A stretch of 57,821 bases of DNA from NAT127 sp041655035 (GTDB lineage Bacteria; Pseudomonadota; Gammaproteobacteria; Pseudomonadales; Porticoccaceae): NCBI GenBank assembly GCA_041655035.1, contig JBAZCN010000006.1, positions 1-57,821 on the forward strand. Direction: 5' to 3'. Positions 8,219 to 17,210 of this stretch are shown in pieces (position 1 is the stretch's first letter; every line of letters starts with the position of its first letter). A program made the translations under genes and the position numbers. The notes under the pieces are model-generated. The model did not search any database and was not told the DNA's origin. It saw only the letters and a list, made by a program, of their open reading frames with translations.

Positions 8219-10079
8219 TGCCTTTTTTGCCACCGAGAAAGCCCCGCAACAGTCCTTCGATGGCATCAGCCTTGTCATCGTCGAGATTGGTTTTGTCCCG
8301 CAGTTTATCGATGACTTCATCCTGGAGCAGGTTGTTGACAAACGCCGGGTCGGGCTTGCAGCTGCCTGCGCCGGCGGTGGCGAAGGTGTCCTGGCAGCGC
8401 AGCGGGATATCCTTGTCGCGGACCCGCTTGCTCTTGACGGCACAGCCATCGGCGCTGGTGTGATCTCCTTCCAAACGGGTGATGGCGAGGATATCGAAGC
8501 GCTGCTTGACCAGATCGACCTCGCCGCTGCCGCGCAGTTTCAGATTGCCCATGCCGGTGCTGTAGTCGTCGAGATACAGGATGCCGTCGGCGATGCGCAA
8601 CTGGCTGGTGAGAGAGTTGAGCTGGGTACCTGCCGGCCATGGGGTTTGGCGGGGCGGATTTTTTTCCACCAGGGCGGCGAGTTCGCAATAGCTTTTCTCG
8701 ATATTGAAGGCGGCCAGCACCGGGTTTTCCACGCTGAGGTTGCCCCGGGCGCCGAGATTGGCCAGCAGGGTGTCGGCGTCGGCGCCGCTGCTCTCGCCCT
8801 TGATGCTGAGGTTGAGGGTGCCGGTGACGTCGACGTCCTGTGCCAGGGCGCTGAGTGCGGCGCCGAGATCGATGGCGGTGAGTTGCTGGTCGAAGCTGAG
8901 CCGCGGCGTGGCGGCGCGAGCATCCACAGTTCCGGAAGTGGCTAGCGCGCCGCCGAAGATCTCGGCGGTGAGTTCTCGCACATGGAGCTGGTTGTCGGCG
9001 ATGTCGAGCACCAGGTGCGGGGAGCCGAGTTCGATGCCGTCGTGGACCACCTTCTCCATGGCCAGTTCGATGCGGCCCTTGCCGCCATCGAGCAGCGCCA
9101 GTGGTGCCAGCAACGGCGCCAGCAGGCTGGCGTCGTTCTCTGCGGGTACCGGCTCGCTGTCCTGGCCGGCATCGGTATCAGCACCAGCGGCGGTTGCGGC
9201 CAGCAGGTCGGAGGTATCGAGTTGATTGCCCTTGAGGTTGATGTCGAGGCTGCGGGGCGGGGTATTGTTGAAAGTGGCTCGGCCTTCCAGGCGGGTTTTG
9301 CCCACGGAGGCGGTGAGGCTGGTGATTCGTGCCTGCTGTTGGTGGGTGTCGATGTCGGCGCTGACCAGCACTTTGACGGCCTGGGGCAGAAAACCGGTGA
9401 TGTTCAGCAAGGCGTTGTTGATCAGCAGTTTGCCGCTTTGCTGGTCGAAGCCGAGCAGCGCGGTAAGGCCGAAGCCGAGAGCACCGTCGCCGGAACGGTA
9501 GTCGAAATCGGCGCCGACGGGAAAAGGATCGCCGTCGAGACTGGCGTCGCTGACATCCAGGCGGATATTGTCGATGACAATGGTCTCGCCGTCCTGCTCG
9601 AGGCGCAAGCGGGAGTTGGCGACAGTAAACTGATCCACGGCGAGCGCCAGGCCGCGGCCGTCGTCGCTGGTGAGCGGCTCGCTGCCGGTGGCCGGTACGG
9701 TGGCGATGGCCGCGGCGGAATCACTGCGTGCCAGATGCAGGTCGGCGCCGTTGATGGCCATGGCTTTGACGGCGAGACGCCGCTGCAGCAGTTCCCACCA
9801 GCCCAGGGCTAGATTCATCTGTTCGAGGGATGACGGATTGATACCGTGGAGCTCGCTTTCGAAGCGGGTTTCACCCAGTTGGATGGCGATGCTGGGGAAA
9901 AAGCTCCAGCCCACCTTGCCGACGATATCGAGCTCCACCCCCTGGGCCCTGGCGGCGTCTTCGATCCGTGGCTTGTAGTCGTTGGGGTCGATCGCGAGTA
10001 TCACGTAGGAGAGTAGTGCCACCATCGCGAGCACCGCTATCAGAGCACTGGCCGCGATGATCTTGATCGCTTTGCTCAT
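8211..10079 (-). CDS. asmA: AsmA family outer membrane biogenesis protein
   Basis: The 622-residue protein has one N-terminal membrane helix (about residues 5-30), followed by the AsmA signature IDPNDYKPRIEDAARAQG and a long beta-rich periplasmic part, with a C-terminal AsmA domain (about residues 400-570) containing GTLNLSIKGES and ARGNLSVENPVL. AsmA-like proteins are repeat-groove proteins thought to move phospholipid between inner and outer membranes. An acidic low-complexity insert (about residues 295-315, containing AAGADTDAGQDSEPVP) is probably a linker. It heads an asmA-mutY-yggX unit; the ATG at 10079 was chosen because the frame above it codes only a low-complexity Pro/Arg stretch. 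Confidence 0.9.
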   Translation of the reverse strand: MSKAIKIIAASALIAVLAMVALLSYVILAIDPNDYKPRIEDAARAQGVELDIVGKVGWSFFPSIAIQLGETRFESELHGINPSSLEQMNLALGWWELLQRRLAVKAMAINGADLHLARSDSAAAIATVPATGSEPLTSDDGRGLALAVDQFTVANSRLRLEQDGETIVIDNIRLDVSDASLDGDPFPVGADFDYRSGDGALGFGLTALLGFDQQSGKLLINNALLNITGFLPQAVKVLVSADIDTHQQQARITSLTASVGKTRLEGRATFNNTPPRSLDINLKGNQLDTSDLLAATAAGADTDAGQDSEPVPAENDASLLAPLLAPLALLDGGKGRIELAMEKVVHDGIELGSPHLVLDIADNQLHVRELTAEIFGGALATSGTVDARAATPRLSFDQQLTAIDLGAALSALAQDVDVTGTLNLSIKGESSGADADTLLANLGARGNLSVENPVLAAFNIEKSYCELAALVEKNPPRQTPWPAGTQLNSLTSQLRIADGILYLDDYSTGMGNLKLRGSGEVDLVKQRFDILAITRLEGDHTSADGCAVKSKRVRDKDIPLRCQDTFATAGAGSCKPDPAFVNNLLQDEVIDKLRDKTNLDDDKADAIEGLLRGFLGGKKGND

Positions 10080-10214
10080 GGCATTTTCCTGTTCTTGAGG
10101 AGGGTTTCGGGGGGCGGGGCCACGGCGCGGCGCCGGCCTCCACATCGGGAAGAGCGTAGCCGGGCGGAGCGCGAATATCCACCCTCGCGGTGAGTCGGAT
10201 CGTGAGTGCCAGCA

Positions 10215-12305
10215 TCAGAACTCATAGCTGGCGCCCACGACGACACTGCGACCGGGCTCCGGCGCGAGATCGCGGAGAAAGCTGGTGGCATTGCGGATTT
10301 CCTCGTCGCTCAAATTGAGCCCTTTTGCGAACAGCGCCCAGCCGCCCCGGCCGTAGCGCACGAAAAAATCCGTGCGGGTATAGCTGGCGGTGGCGGCCTG
10401 GTGGGTGCCGGGGCGGTCCTGTGCGAGGGCGTGGGCGATGCTCAGCCCCGTGCTCCACGGGCCCTGGCTGTAATCCCAGTGGATGCCGACCCTCGCCGGC
10501 GGGATGCGGGGGATATCGCCGCCCCGCGCGAAGCGCGCCCGGACCTGGTCTGCCCACAGCCGCAGGCTGTGGTTATCAGTGAGGGCCATCGTCATCGCCA
10601 CCTCGATCCCGGTAAAGCGGGCATCCCGCTGCTTGTAGAACAGGCACTCGGGGGCCGCGCCGAACTCCCCGTCACCACTGCCGAAATCCGCAATCCTGGC
10701 AGAGCAGGCGTCGGCGTCGCTAAAGCCGGCGTCCTCCCGGTCATGGCTGAAGCGGCTGCCATTGTCCTCGGCGTGGATGAAGTCGCTGAAGCGGCGGTGG
10801 TACAGGCTGGTTTCGATGTCGAGCCGCCCGCTTTCGAGAGACCAGCTGAGCTCGATATTCCAGGCGGACTCGGTGTCGAGATCGGCATCGCCGACTTCGT
10901 AGCTGTGGGTGGCGACGTGGTCGCCGTTGGCGAGCAGTTCTTCCGCCACCGGCGCGCGCTCGGTGCGCGACAGAATCAGCCCCAGCCGCTGGCTGTCGAG
11001 CAATGGGTACAGCAGGCTGGCGCTGGCATTGAAGCTGTCGTGATCGATATCACCGGTGGCGCTGCTGCGCACTCGCTGGCGGTCGTGGCGCAGGCCGAGC
11101 TCCAGCTGGCCGTCGCCGACGGCGATGTCTTCGACAAGATAGACGCCCAGTTCCCGGGTTGTGGACGGGGGCACGAATGCCTCGACGCCGGCGGCGTCGA
11201 AATCCCGGTGTTTGTAATGCAGGCCCAGGGTTCCTGTCAGGCCGGGCAGGGGCTTGTGGGTGATCTCCGAGCGGGCTTCGCTGCTGTCGATGGCGAAGAG
11301 GGTGCCTGCTTGCCGAACTCCGCGTGGGGACTCCAGTTCCTTGTGCTGGTAGCGGCTGTGATTGAGGTCGATATTGACCTGTTCGATCACCCCGGGAAGG
11401 TTTCTGAGCAGCACCTTGCCCTGGTAGGTAGTCTGCTCCAGGTCGATGCGGGTGAACACGGTGTCCTCGTCATGGTCATGGTGGCCATCGTGCCCGGGGC
11501 CGCTGTGGTGATGACCACCGGGAGGTATACCGTACTGGCTGTCGAGCCTGCCGACACTGGCGCCGATCACCAGGTTGTCGGTCACCCGCGAGGTGCCCAG
11601 CGTCCAGGTGTCGGTCTCGCTGTCGCTGTTGGCGATATCGCCGCGGGCGGAGCCTCCCTTGTCGCGGGCCGCGTAGCCGGGAATCGCCACATCGGCGCTG
11701 TCGCGCAGCACGCCGCTGAGATGGTAGGTGAGAGGTCCGTTGCCGCCGTCGAGCCGGCCCACCAGGGCATTTTCGTGGTTGTTGGTGTTATGGCGCATCT
11801 CGCCAGCGCCGTGAAAGTCGCCGACCTCCTCGGTATGGATGCTGTTGTCGATGACGTTGACCACGCCGCCAATGGCTCCCGGGCCGTAACGCAGGGTGGC
11901 GGGGCCGCGAAGCACCTCGATGCGGTCTGCGAGCAGGGGTTCGGTGGCGATGGCGTGGTCAGGACTGACCGCTGACGCATCGGCCACGCCGGTGCCGTTG
12001 TGCAGGATTTCCACTCGCTTGCCGCCGAGGCCGCGGATTATCGGGGCGCCGACGCCGGGTCCGAACGACCCGCTGCTGATGCCGGGCTGGTTGTGCAGCG
12101 TTTCACCGAGAGTGGCGGCGACCTCCCGTTGCAGCTGGCGGCGGTCGAGTATGGCGACGGCGCCCGGCACATCGCCCGCGCGCTTGTTGTGGGGCGAGGC
12201 GGTAACGACGAATTCCTCGATGTAATGGTCGACCGCCGCCAGCGGGGCGGTCTGGGCGCAGAGCACGATGGCCGGCGCGAAGTACCACGATTTTTTGATG
12301 TTCAT
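10215..12305 (-). CDS. znuD: ZnuD-like TonB-dependent zinc receptor
   Basis: The 696-residue protein has a signal peptide, a TonB box-like EEFVVTASP, and a plug with GVGAPIIRGLGGKRVEILHN and EVLRGPATLRYGPGAIGGVV, then a beta-barrel ending in VVVGASYEF. Two features point to zinc: a His/Asp-rich extracellular loop at about residues 260-280 (GGHHHSGPGHDGHHDHDED) and a loop with two spaced cysteines (CSARIADFGSGDG, then PEC), both typical of the ZnuD family. The gene lies 54 bases after a small His/Cys exported protein and is probably in its operon. I looked for a Zur box upstream and found none convincing. Copper or cobalt uptake is an alternative. Confidence 0.85.
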   Translation of the reverse strand: MNIKKSWYFAPAIVLCAQTAPLAAVDHYIEEFVVTASPHNKRAGDVPGAVAILDRRQLQREVAATLGETLHNQPGISSGSFGPGVGAPIIRGLGGKRVEILHNGTGVADASAVSPDHAIATEPLLADRIEVLRGPATLRYGPGAIGGVVNVIDNSIHTEEVGDFHGAGEMRHNTNNHENALVGRLDGGNGPLTYHLSGVLRDSADVAIPGYAARDKGGSARGDIANSDSETDTWTLGTSRVTDNLVIGASVGRLDSQYGIPPGGHHHSGPGHDGHHDHDEDTVFTRIDLEQTTYQGKVLLRNLPGVIEQVNIDLNHSRYQHKELESPRGVRQAGTLFAIDSSEARSEITHKPLPGLTGTLGLHYKHRDFDAAGVEAFVPPSTTRELGVYLVEDIAVGDGQLELGLRHDRQRVRSSATGDIDHDSFNASASLLYPLLDSQRLGLILSRTERAPVAEELLANGDHVATHSYEVGDADLDTESAWNIELSWSLESGRLDIETSLYHRRFSDFIHAEDNGSRFSHDREDAGFSDADACSARIADFGSGDGEFGAAPECLFYKQRDARFTGIEVAMTMALTDNHSLRLWADQVRARFARGGDIPRIPPARVGIHWDYSQGPWSTGLSIAHALAQDRPGTHQAATASYTRTDFFVRYGRGGWALFAKGLNLSDEEIRNATSFLRDLAPEPGRSVVVGASYEF

Positions 12306-12359
12306 GGATTGACCTGATTCTGCAATCAACACAAGAAAATGTTGGGGCAATGACAGGTA

Positions 12360-12629
12360 TCAGGCGGGCGGGGCGCGACTGTGGTAGTGTGTGGTGGGCG
12401 GAGTTGCGTAGCGGTAGCCGGGAGCACCAATGGCGGGCTCGCCGACGGGCGCGAGGTCGACAGCGGGCGCGTCCGGAGTTGCGCCGGCAAGAGGTGCCAG
12501 CAGGCAGGTTTCGCACTGGCCGTGGTCGATGGCAGGGTGCTGGTGGCCGGCGACCACGCCGCCCCACGCCACTGTCACCAGCGCCAGGAACCAGATAAGA
12601 GCTGTTTTTTTCAAGCGCTGTCGGGACAT
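12360..12629 (-). CDS. Small exported His/Cys protein, DUF2946-like
   Basis: The ATG at 12629 (a TTG two codons upstream is less likely) gives 89 residues: an N-terminal membrane or signal segment (KKTALIWFLALVTVAWGGVV) followed by HQHPAIDHGQCETC, a cluster of three His and two Cys well suited to bind metal, and an Ala/Pro-rich tail ending in HYHSRAPPA. Small proteins of this type (DUF2946) commonly precede metal-related TonB receptors. It is divergent from hisB and 54 bases upstream of the zinc receptor. A periplasmic metal-binding role is inferred. Confidence 0.7.
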   Translation of the reverse strand: MSRQRLKKTALIWFLALVTVAWGGVVAGHQHPAIDHGQCETCLLAPLAGATPDAPAVDLAPVGEPAIGAPGYRYATPPTTHYHSRAPPA

Positions 12630-12700
12630 CGGCAACCTGTTTTCGCAACGGCCAGTCTACCCCCCGGCCTTTGCTTATGGAAGAGGCGGGGCACTGAACG

Positions 12701-12706
12701 TATAAT
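12701..12706 (+). promoter_or_regulatory. Candidate -10 box of the his operon
   Basis: A consensus TATAAT lies 72 bases before the hisB start in the gap shared with the divergent zinc genes. At 17-bp spacing the -35 (TGGAAG, 12678-12683) is weak, so the promoter may depend on other factors. No his leader peptide with a run of His codons was seen. Confidence 0.5.
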
Positions 12707-12777
12707 GCGCGCCTTTGGCTCCGCAGCAGCCGTAGCGCCGCGAGCCGCAACCTGTTCGCAGCATGTTGGAGGTCCCC

Positions 12778-13371
12778 ATGATCGAACGCAAGGCGACAGT
12801 CAGTCGCGACACCCTCGAAACCCGTATCACGGTCAGCATCGACCTCGATGGCACCGGCAAAGTGCTGTTTCAGACCGGGGTGCCTTTTCTCGAACACATG
12901 CTCGATCAGATTGCCCGCCACGGTCTGATGGACCTGGATATCAAGGCCGATGGCGATACCCATATCGATGACCACCATACCGTCGAGGATATCGGCATCA
13001 CCCTGGGGCAGGCGTTTGCCAGGGCGCTGGGCGACAAAAAGGGCATTCGCCGCTACGGCCACGCCTACGTGCCGCTTGACGAGGCGCTGTCGCGGGTGGT
13101 AGTGGATTTTTCCGGGCGCCCGGGATTGGTGATGGATGTCGATTTCACCCGTGCCAGCGTCGGCAGCTTCGATCTGCAGCTTTGTTATGAGTTCTTTCAG
13201 GGCTTCGTCAATCACGCCGGAGTGACGCTGCACATCGACAATCTGCGCGGGATCAATGCCCACCACCAGATCGAGACGATTTTCAAGGCCTTTGGCCGGG
13301 CGTTGCGCATGGCCGCGGAGGCGGATCCGCGCATGGCCGGGGTGATGCCGTCCACCAAAGGCCATTTGTGA
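12778..13371 (+). CDS. hisB: Imidazoleglycerol-phosphate dehydratase HisB
   Basis: HisB converts imidazoleglycerol phosphate to imidazole-acetol phosphate in histidine synthesis. The 197-residue protein is the single-domain form, without the phosphatase domain seen in enterobacteria. It contains the two metal-binding His motifs (IDDHHTVEDIGITLGQA and NAHHQIETIFKAFGRAL) and the FLEHMLDQIARHG block. The ATG at 12778 is preceded by TTGGAGG (12766-12772); the ATG at 12763 lies before this site and is rejected. It heads the hisB-hisH-hisA unit. Confidence 0.97.
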   Translation: MIERKATVSRDTLETRITVSIDLDGTGKVLFQTGVPFLEHMLDQIARHGLMDLDIKADGDTHIDDHHTVEDIGITLGQAFARALGDKKGIRRYGHAYVPLDEALSRVVVDFSGRPGLVMDVDFTRASVGSFDLQLCYEFFQGFVNHAGVTLHIDNLRGINAHHQIETIFKAFGRALRMAAEADPRMAGVMPSTKGHL

Positions 13372-13386
13372 TCACTGGAATAGCCA

Positions 13387-14037
13387 ATGACTGACTTTCA
13401 GATACGCATCGTCGTCATCGACTATGGCATGGGCAACCTGCATTCGGTGGGCAAGGCTCTCGAGCAGGTCGCCCCGCGGGCCGAGGTGATCGTCACTTCC
13501 GATCTCGCTGAAATTGCTGAAGCCGACCGGGTGGTGTTCCCCGGGGTCGGGGCTATCCGCGACTGCATGGCGGAGATCCGCCGGGGTGGTTTTGACCGCG
13601 TGGTGACAAAGGCGATCGCCGAAAAGCCGGTGCTGGCCATCTGTGTCGGCATGCAGGCGCTGATGAGTCATAGTGAAGAGAACAGCGGCGTGTCCTGTCT
13701 CGACCTGTTCCCCGGCGCCGTGAGATTCTTTGGTGACGGCTTGACGGAAGTGGACGGCACCCGGCTGAAAGTCCCCCACATGGGCTGGAACCAGGTTCAC
13801 CAGACCATCGATCACCCCATGTGGCGGGGTATTCAGCAGGACGAGCGGTTCTATTTCGTCCACAGCTATTACGTGGATGCCGGCAGCGGGGTGACCGCCG
13901 CCAACTGCCACTACGGGGTGACCTTCAGTGCCGCCCTGGCCAGTGGCAATCTGTTCGCGGTGCAGTTTCACCCGGAAAAGAGCCACACCGCCGGCCTGCA
14001 GCTGCTGAAAAACTTTGTCAACTGGCGCGGTGAATAA
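13387..14037 (+). CDS. hisH: Imidazole glycerol phosphate synthase, glutaminase subunit HisH
   Basis: HisH releases ammonia from glutamine and passes it to HisF. The 216-residue protein is a class I glutamine amidotransferase with the nucleophile Cys86 in AICVGMQALM and the His-x-Glu pair in VQFHPEKSH; IDYGMGNLHSV at the N-terminus is typical. It begins 15 bases after hisB and is followed 11 bases later by hisA. Its obligate partner HisF is not encoded next to it in this window. Confidence 0.96.
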   Translation: MTDFQIRIVVIDYGMGNLHSVGKALEQVAPRAEVIVTSDLAEIAEADRVVFPGVGAIRDCMAEIRRGGFDRVVTKAIAEKPVLAICVGMQALMSHSEENSGVSCLDLFPGAVRFFGDGLTEVDGTRLKVPHMGWNQVHQTIDHPMWRGIQQDERFYFVHSYYVDAGSGVTAANCHYGVTFSAALASGNLFAVQFHPEKSHTAGLQLLKNFVNWRGE

Positions 14038-14048
14038 GGGGAAGAACC

Positions 14049-14798
14049 ATGCTGATCATTCCAGCGATCGATCTCAAGGATGGCGAGTGCGTGCGCCTGC
14101 GGCAGGGCCGGATGGAAGATACCACGGTGTTTTCCGACAACCCCGTGGACGTCGCCCGCCAGTGGGTGCGCGCCGGCGCGCGGCGCCTGCATCTGGTCGA
14201 CCTCAACGGCGCCTTTGCCGGCGAACCGGTGAACGGCCATGTGGTCCGCGCCATCGCCCATGAATTTCCCGAACTGCCGATCCAGATCGGCGGCGGTATC
14301 CGTTCGCTCGACACCATCTCGTCCTATCTCGAGGCCGGCGTCAGCTACGTGATTCTGGGGACCACGGCGGTCAAGGATCCCGCCTTTGTCGCCGCGGCCT
14401 GCCGCCAGTTTCACGGCCGTATCATCGTCGGGCTGGATGCCAAGAGAGGCCTGGTCGCAACAGATGGCTGGGCGGAGATCAGCGAGGTCAGGGCCGTGGA
14501 CCTCGCCCGCCAGTTCGAAAGCGAGGGCGTTTCGGCGATCATCTACACCGATATCGACCGCGACGGCATGATGCAGGGGGTCAACGTCGACGCCACCCTG
14601 GCGATGGCCAAGGCGACCAGCATTCCGGTGATCGCTTCCGGCGGTATCACCAACCTGACGGATATCCGGGCGTTGTGCGAGGTCGCCGAGCACGGCATCC
14701 TCGGGGCCATCACCGGGCGCGCGATCTACGAGGGCACGCTGGATCTCGCCGAAGCGCAGCGTTATTGCGATGCGCAGGCGACTGCGCCGCACCACTGA
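14049..14798 (+). CDS. hisA: ProFAR isomerase HisA
   Basis: HisA is the (beta-alpha)8 isomerase acting on ProFAR in histidine synthesis. The 249-residue protein has the catalytic Asp8 in IPAIDLKDGECVRL, the phosphate-binding IQIGGGIRS, the second catalytic Asp in IYTDIDRDGMMQG, and VIASGGITN. AAGGGGAAG provides the ribosome site. HisF would have a VxVVAxCLD-type start instead; this protein has the HisA pattern, so it is not a misassigned hisF. It is the last gene of the unit and faces lnt across a hairpin. Confidence 0.96.
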   Translation: MLIIPAIDLKDGECVRLRQGRMEDTTVFSDNPVDVARQWVRAGARRLHLVDLNGAFAGEPVNGHVVRAIAHEFPELPIQIGGGIRSLDTISSYLEAGVSYVILGTTAVKDPAFVAAACRQFHGRIIVGLDAKRGLVATDGWAEISEVRAVDLARQFESEGVSAIIYTDIDRDGMMQGVNVDATLAMAKATSIPVIASGGITNLTDIRALCEVAEHGILGAITGRAIYEGTLDLAEAQRYCDAQATAPHH

Positions 14799-14827
14799 TC
14801 CACCATGGACAGGCGCGCCGGGGACTG

Positions 14828-14857
14828 GATAGCGGGGTTCTGCTGAGCCCCGCTATC
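14828..14857. terminator. Hairpin between convergent hisA and lnt
   Basis: A perfect 10-bp inverted repeat (14828-14837 with 14848-14857, GATAGCGGGG and its complement) separates the convergent gene ends and abuts the lnt stop codon. No long T-run follows on either strand, so its termination efficiency is uncertain. Confidence 0.5.
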
Positions 14858-16372
14858 TCAGCCCCGGGACTTCCAGCGCCCGGCGGCAAGCAAGCAAAAC
14901 ACCACTCCCAGACTCCATAAAATGACCGGCAGCGAGCCGAGCCGGGCAAATGGCGTGGCGCCGGTGTGGGGGACGACTTCGCCGCTCAGCACCGCCCGCT
15001 CGAACTGCGGCAGGCGGGCTTGTACCTTGCCCCGGTTGTCGACGATGGCGGTAATGCCGTCGTTGGTGCCGCGCAGCAGCGGCTTGCCGTTCTCGAGCGC
15101 CCGCATCCGCGCCATCTGGAAATGCTGGTGAGGGCCGATGGAGGCGCCGAACCAGGTGTCGTTGCTGACGGTGAGCAGCAGGTCGGCGTCGGCGGTGGTG
15201 CGGGCCACCAGGTCTTGGTAGACGACCTCGTAGCAGATGGCGGTGGCGATGCTGTGACTGCCGGCGCGCAGCAGCGGCTGCTCGCCGCCGCCGGGGCTGA
15301 AGGCCGACATCGGCAGGTCGAAGAAACGGATGGTGCCGCGCAGCCACTGTTCGAGGGGCACGTACTCGCCAAACGGTACCAGGTGGCGCTTGTGATAGAT
15401 GCCGGCGCCCTGACCGATGGCGATCACCGAGTTGTAGTACAGCCCGCCTGCCTGGGTGGGGACGCCGGTGATCAGGGTGGTGTCGTTGGCCTGTGCCTGC
15501 CGGTCGATCCAGTTGAGGAAATGGTCGACCCGGTGGCGCAGCTCGGGAATTGCCGATTCCGGCCAGATGACCAGATCGTTGTCCCACAGTTTCGTCGTTT
15601 CGTCGTGGTAGATGTCGAGGATCCGCAGCAGGGCATCGTTATCCCATTTCTGTTCCAGCGGCAGCGCGGGCTGCAACAGGGCGACCTTGATTGGCGAGCT
15701 TGCCGGAGTGGTCCAGCTGTGGCCCGCGAGGCCCCAGCCCGCCAGCCACAGCAGACCGCTGCCGAGCAGCGCGGCGAGCACCGCCCGGCGGTGCTCGCGC
15801 AGCCGGGGCAACTGGGCGATGGTTGCCCCGGTGAAGGCGGCGATCCAGCTGAGGGCCAGGACTCCGCCGAGCGGGGCCCAGCCGGAGAGCCAGCTGTCGA
15901 TATGCCCGTTGCCCAGGTACAGCCACGGGAAGCCGGTCAGGAACCAGCCGCGAAACCACTCCGCCAACACCCACAGTGAAGGAAATGCCAGTACTGTCAG
16001 CGCGGGGCGGTGGCGTACCAGGCCGTGGAGGCTGAACGGCACCGCCAGGCACAGCGCCAGCAGGATCACGAACAGGCTGGTGAAGAGGGCGGCCAGGGCT
16101 ACCGGGGCGTGACCGTAGACATGAATGCTGACATAGACCCAGGAGGCGCCGACGCCGAACATGCCGAGACCGAACCACAGGCAGCGCAGCAGGGTTTCCC
16201 GCGGCCCGCTGTCCTGGATCAGGGCGCACAACGCCGCCGCCGAGAGGATACCTGCGGCGCTCCACTCGACCGGCGCGAGGGCGAGCGGGTAGAGCGCGCC
16301 GGCCAGCAGCGCCAGCAGGCGCCGGCCCTGGCGCTGCTGGCCGGCGGGCAGTGAACGGCAAAGGTCAGGCAC
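14858..16372 (-). CDS. lnt: Apolipoprotein N-acyltransferase Lnt
   Basis: Lnt adds the third acyl chain to the N-terminal Cys of lipoproteins at the periplasmic face of the inner membrane. The 504-residue protein has an N-terminal region of six to seven membrane helices (about residues 15-205), a nitrilase domain (about residues 225-480) with the catalytic residues in VIWPESAIP (Glu), YHKRHLVPFGEYVP (Lys) and ATAICYEVVY (Cys), and a C-terminal membrane helix. The start is a GTG (16372) overlapping the end of the CorC gene by 8 bases. It ends the ybeZ-ybeY-ybeX-lnt cluster and serves several lipoproteins in this window. Confidence 0.95.
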   Translation of the reverse strand: MPDLCRSLPAGQQRQGRRLLALLAGALYPLALAPVEWSAAGILSAAALCALIQDSGPRETLLRCLWFGLGMFGVGASWVYVSIHVYGHAPVALAALFTSLFVILLALCLAVPFSLHGLVRHRPALTVLAFPSLWVLAEWFRGWFLTGFPWLYLGNGHIDSWLSGWAPLGGVLALSWIAAFTGATIAQLPRLREHRRAVLAALLGSGLLWLAGWGLAGHSWTTPASSPIKVALLQPALPLEQKWDNDALLRILDIYHDETTKLWDNDLVIWPESAIPELRHRVDHFLNWIDRQAQANDTTLITGVPTQAGGLYYNSVIAIGQGAGIYHKRHLVPFGEYVPLEQWLRGTIRFFDLPMSAFSPGGGEQPLLRAGSHSIATAICYEVVYQDLVARTTADADLLLTVSNDTWFGASIGPHQHFQMARMRALENGKPLLRGTNDGITAIVDNRGKVQARLPQFERAVLSGEVVPHTGATPFARLGSLPVILWSLGVVFCLLAAGRWKSRG

Positions 16373-17210
16373 CGTCGATTTGGCCCGTCTGTACTTCCAG
16401 TTGGCGGATCTGGCGCTGGTCGCCGTCGACCACGGTAAAGGTCAGGTTGTCGAGGGCGATGCTCTCGCCGATCTTGGGCAGTTGGCCAAAGGCCTGGAGC
16501 AGGATGCCGCCGATGGTGTCGAACACCTCTTCGCTGAGGTTGCTGTCGAAGAATTCGTTGAACTCCTCCACCGGGGTCAGCGCGGCCACCAGGAAGCGGT
16601 TGTCTTCGAGCTGGCGGATCATTTCCTGTTCGGCGTCGTCGGTCTCGTCCTCGATGTCGCCGACGATTTCCTCCAGCACGTCCTCGATGGTGACCAGGCC
16701 GGCGATGCCGCCGTACTCATCCACCACCACCGCCATATGGTAGCGTTTTTCACGGAATTCGCGCAGCAACACGTTGAGGCGCTTGCTTTCCGGAATGATG
16801 TTGGCGGGGCGCACCACGGCGCACAGGTTGAAGTCTGCGTCGGGCCGGCAGGCGACCCGCAGCAGGTCCTTGGCCAGCAGGATACCCTTGATGTCGTCGG
16901 TGGATTCGCCGGTCACCGGAAAGCGCGAGTGGTTGGATTCGGTGGCGATGGCGAGGACCTCGTCGAGGGTCGCGTCCTGGTGGATCATCACTATCTGTGA
17001 GCGCGGCACCATGATTTCCCGGACCTGCTGGTCGGAGACGTGCAGCGCCCCCTCCATGATCTCCAAAGCGTCGCCATCGATGATCTTGTTGTTGTGGGCC
17101 ACACGGAGGATGTCGATGACGTCCTCGCTGGTTTTCGGCTCAAAGGAAAAGGCCTGGGTCAGACGTTCCAGCCAGGATTTATCCTGGCCCTGGTGATCTT
17201 CCTCACTCAT
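16365..17210 (-). CDS. ybeX: CorC/YbeX family CBS-domain protein (magnesium/cobalt homeostasis)
   Basis: The 281-residue soluble protein has two CBS domains (about residues 65-195, with REIMVPRSQIVMI and VVDEYGGIAGLVTIEDVLEEIVGDI) and the C-terminal CorC_HlyC domain (about 205-281). It lacks the membrane DUF21 domain found in larger relatives, which matches E. coli YbeX/CorC. The family is linked to Mg2+/Co2+ efflux and ribosome-related stress. The start (17210) overlaps ybeY by 8 bases and the end overlaps lnt by 8 bases. Confidence 0.94.
   Translation of the reverse strand: MSEEDHQGQDKSWLERLTQAFSFEPKTSEDVIDILRVAHNNKIIDGDALEIMEGALHVSDQQVREIMVPRSQIVMIHQDATLDEVLAIATESNHSRFPVTGESTDDIKGILLAKDLLRVACRPDADFNLCAVVRPANIIPESKRLNVLLREFREKRYHMAVVVDEYGGIAGLVTIEDVLEEIVGDIEDETDDAEQEMIRQLEDNRFLVAALTPVEEFNEFFDSNLSEEVFDTIGGILLQAFGQLPKIGESIALDNLTFTVVDGDQRQIRQLEVQTGQIDGA

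Noticed and set aside
12630..12777. Zur box in the zinc receptor/hisB gap
   Set aside because: The best match, around the TATAAT at 12701, has too few matching positions and coincides with the his -10 box.
12640..12777. His-operon attenuator with a leader peptide
   Set aside because: No short frame with a run of His codons and no terminator hairpin with a T-run was found.
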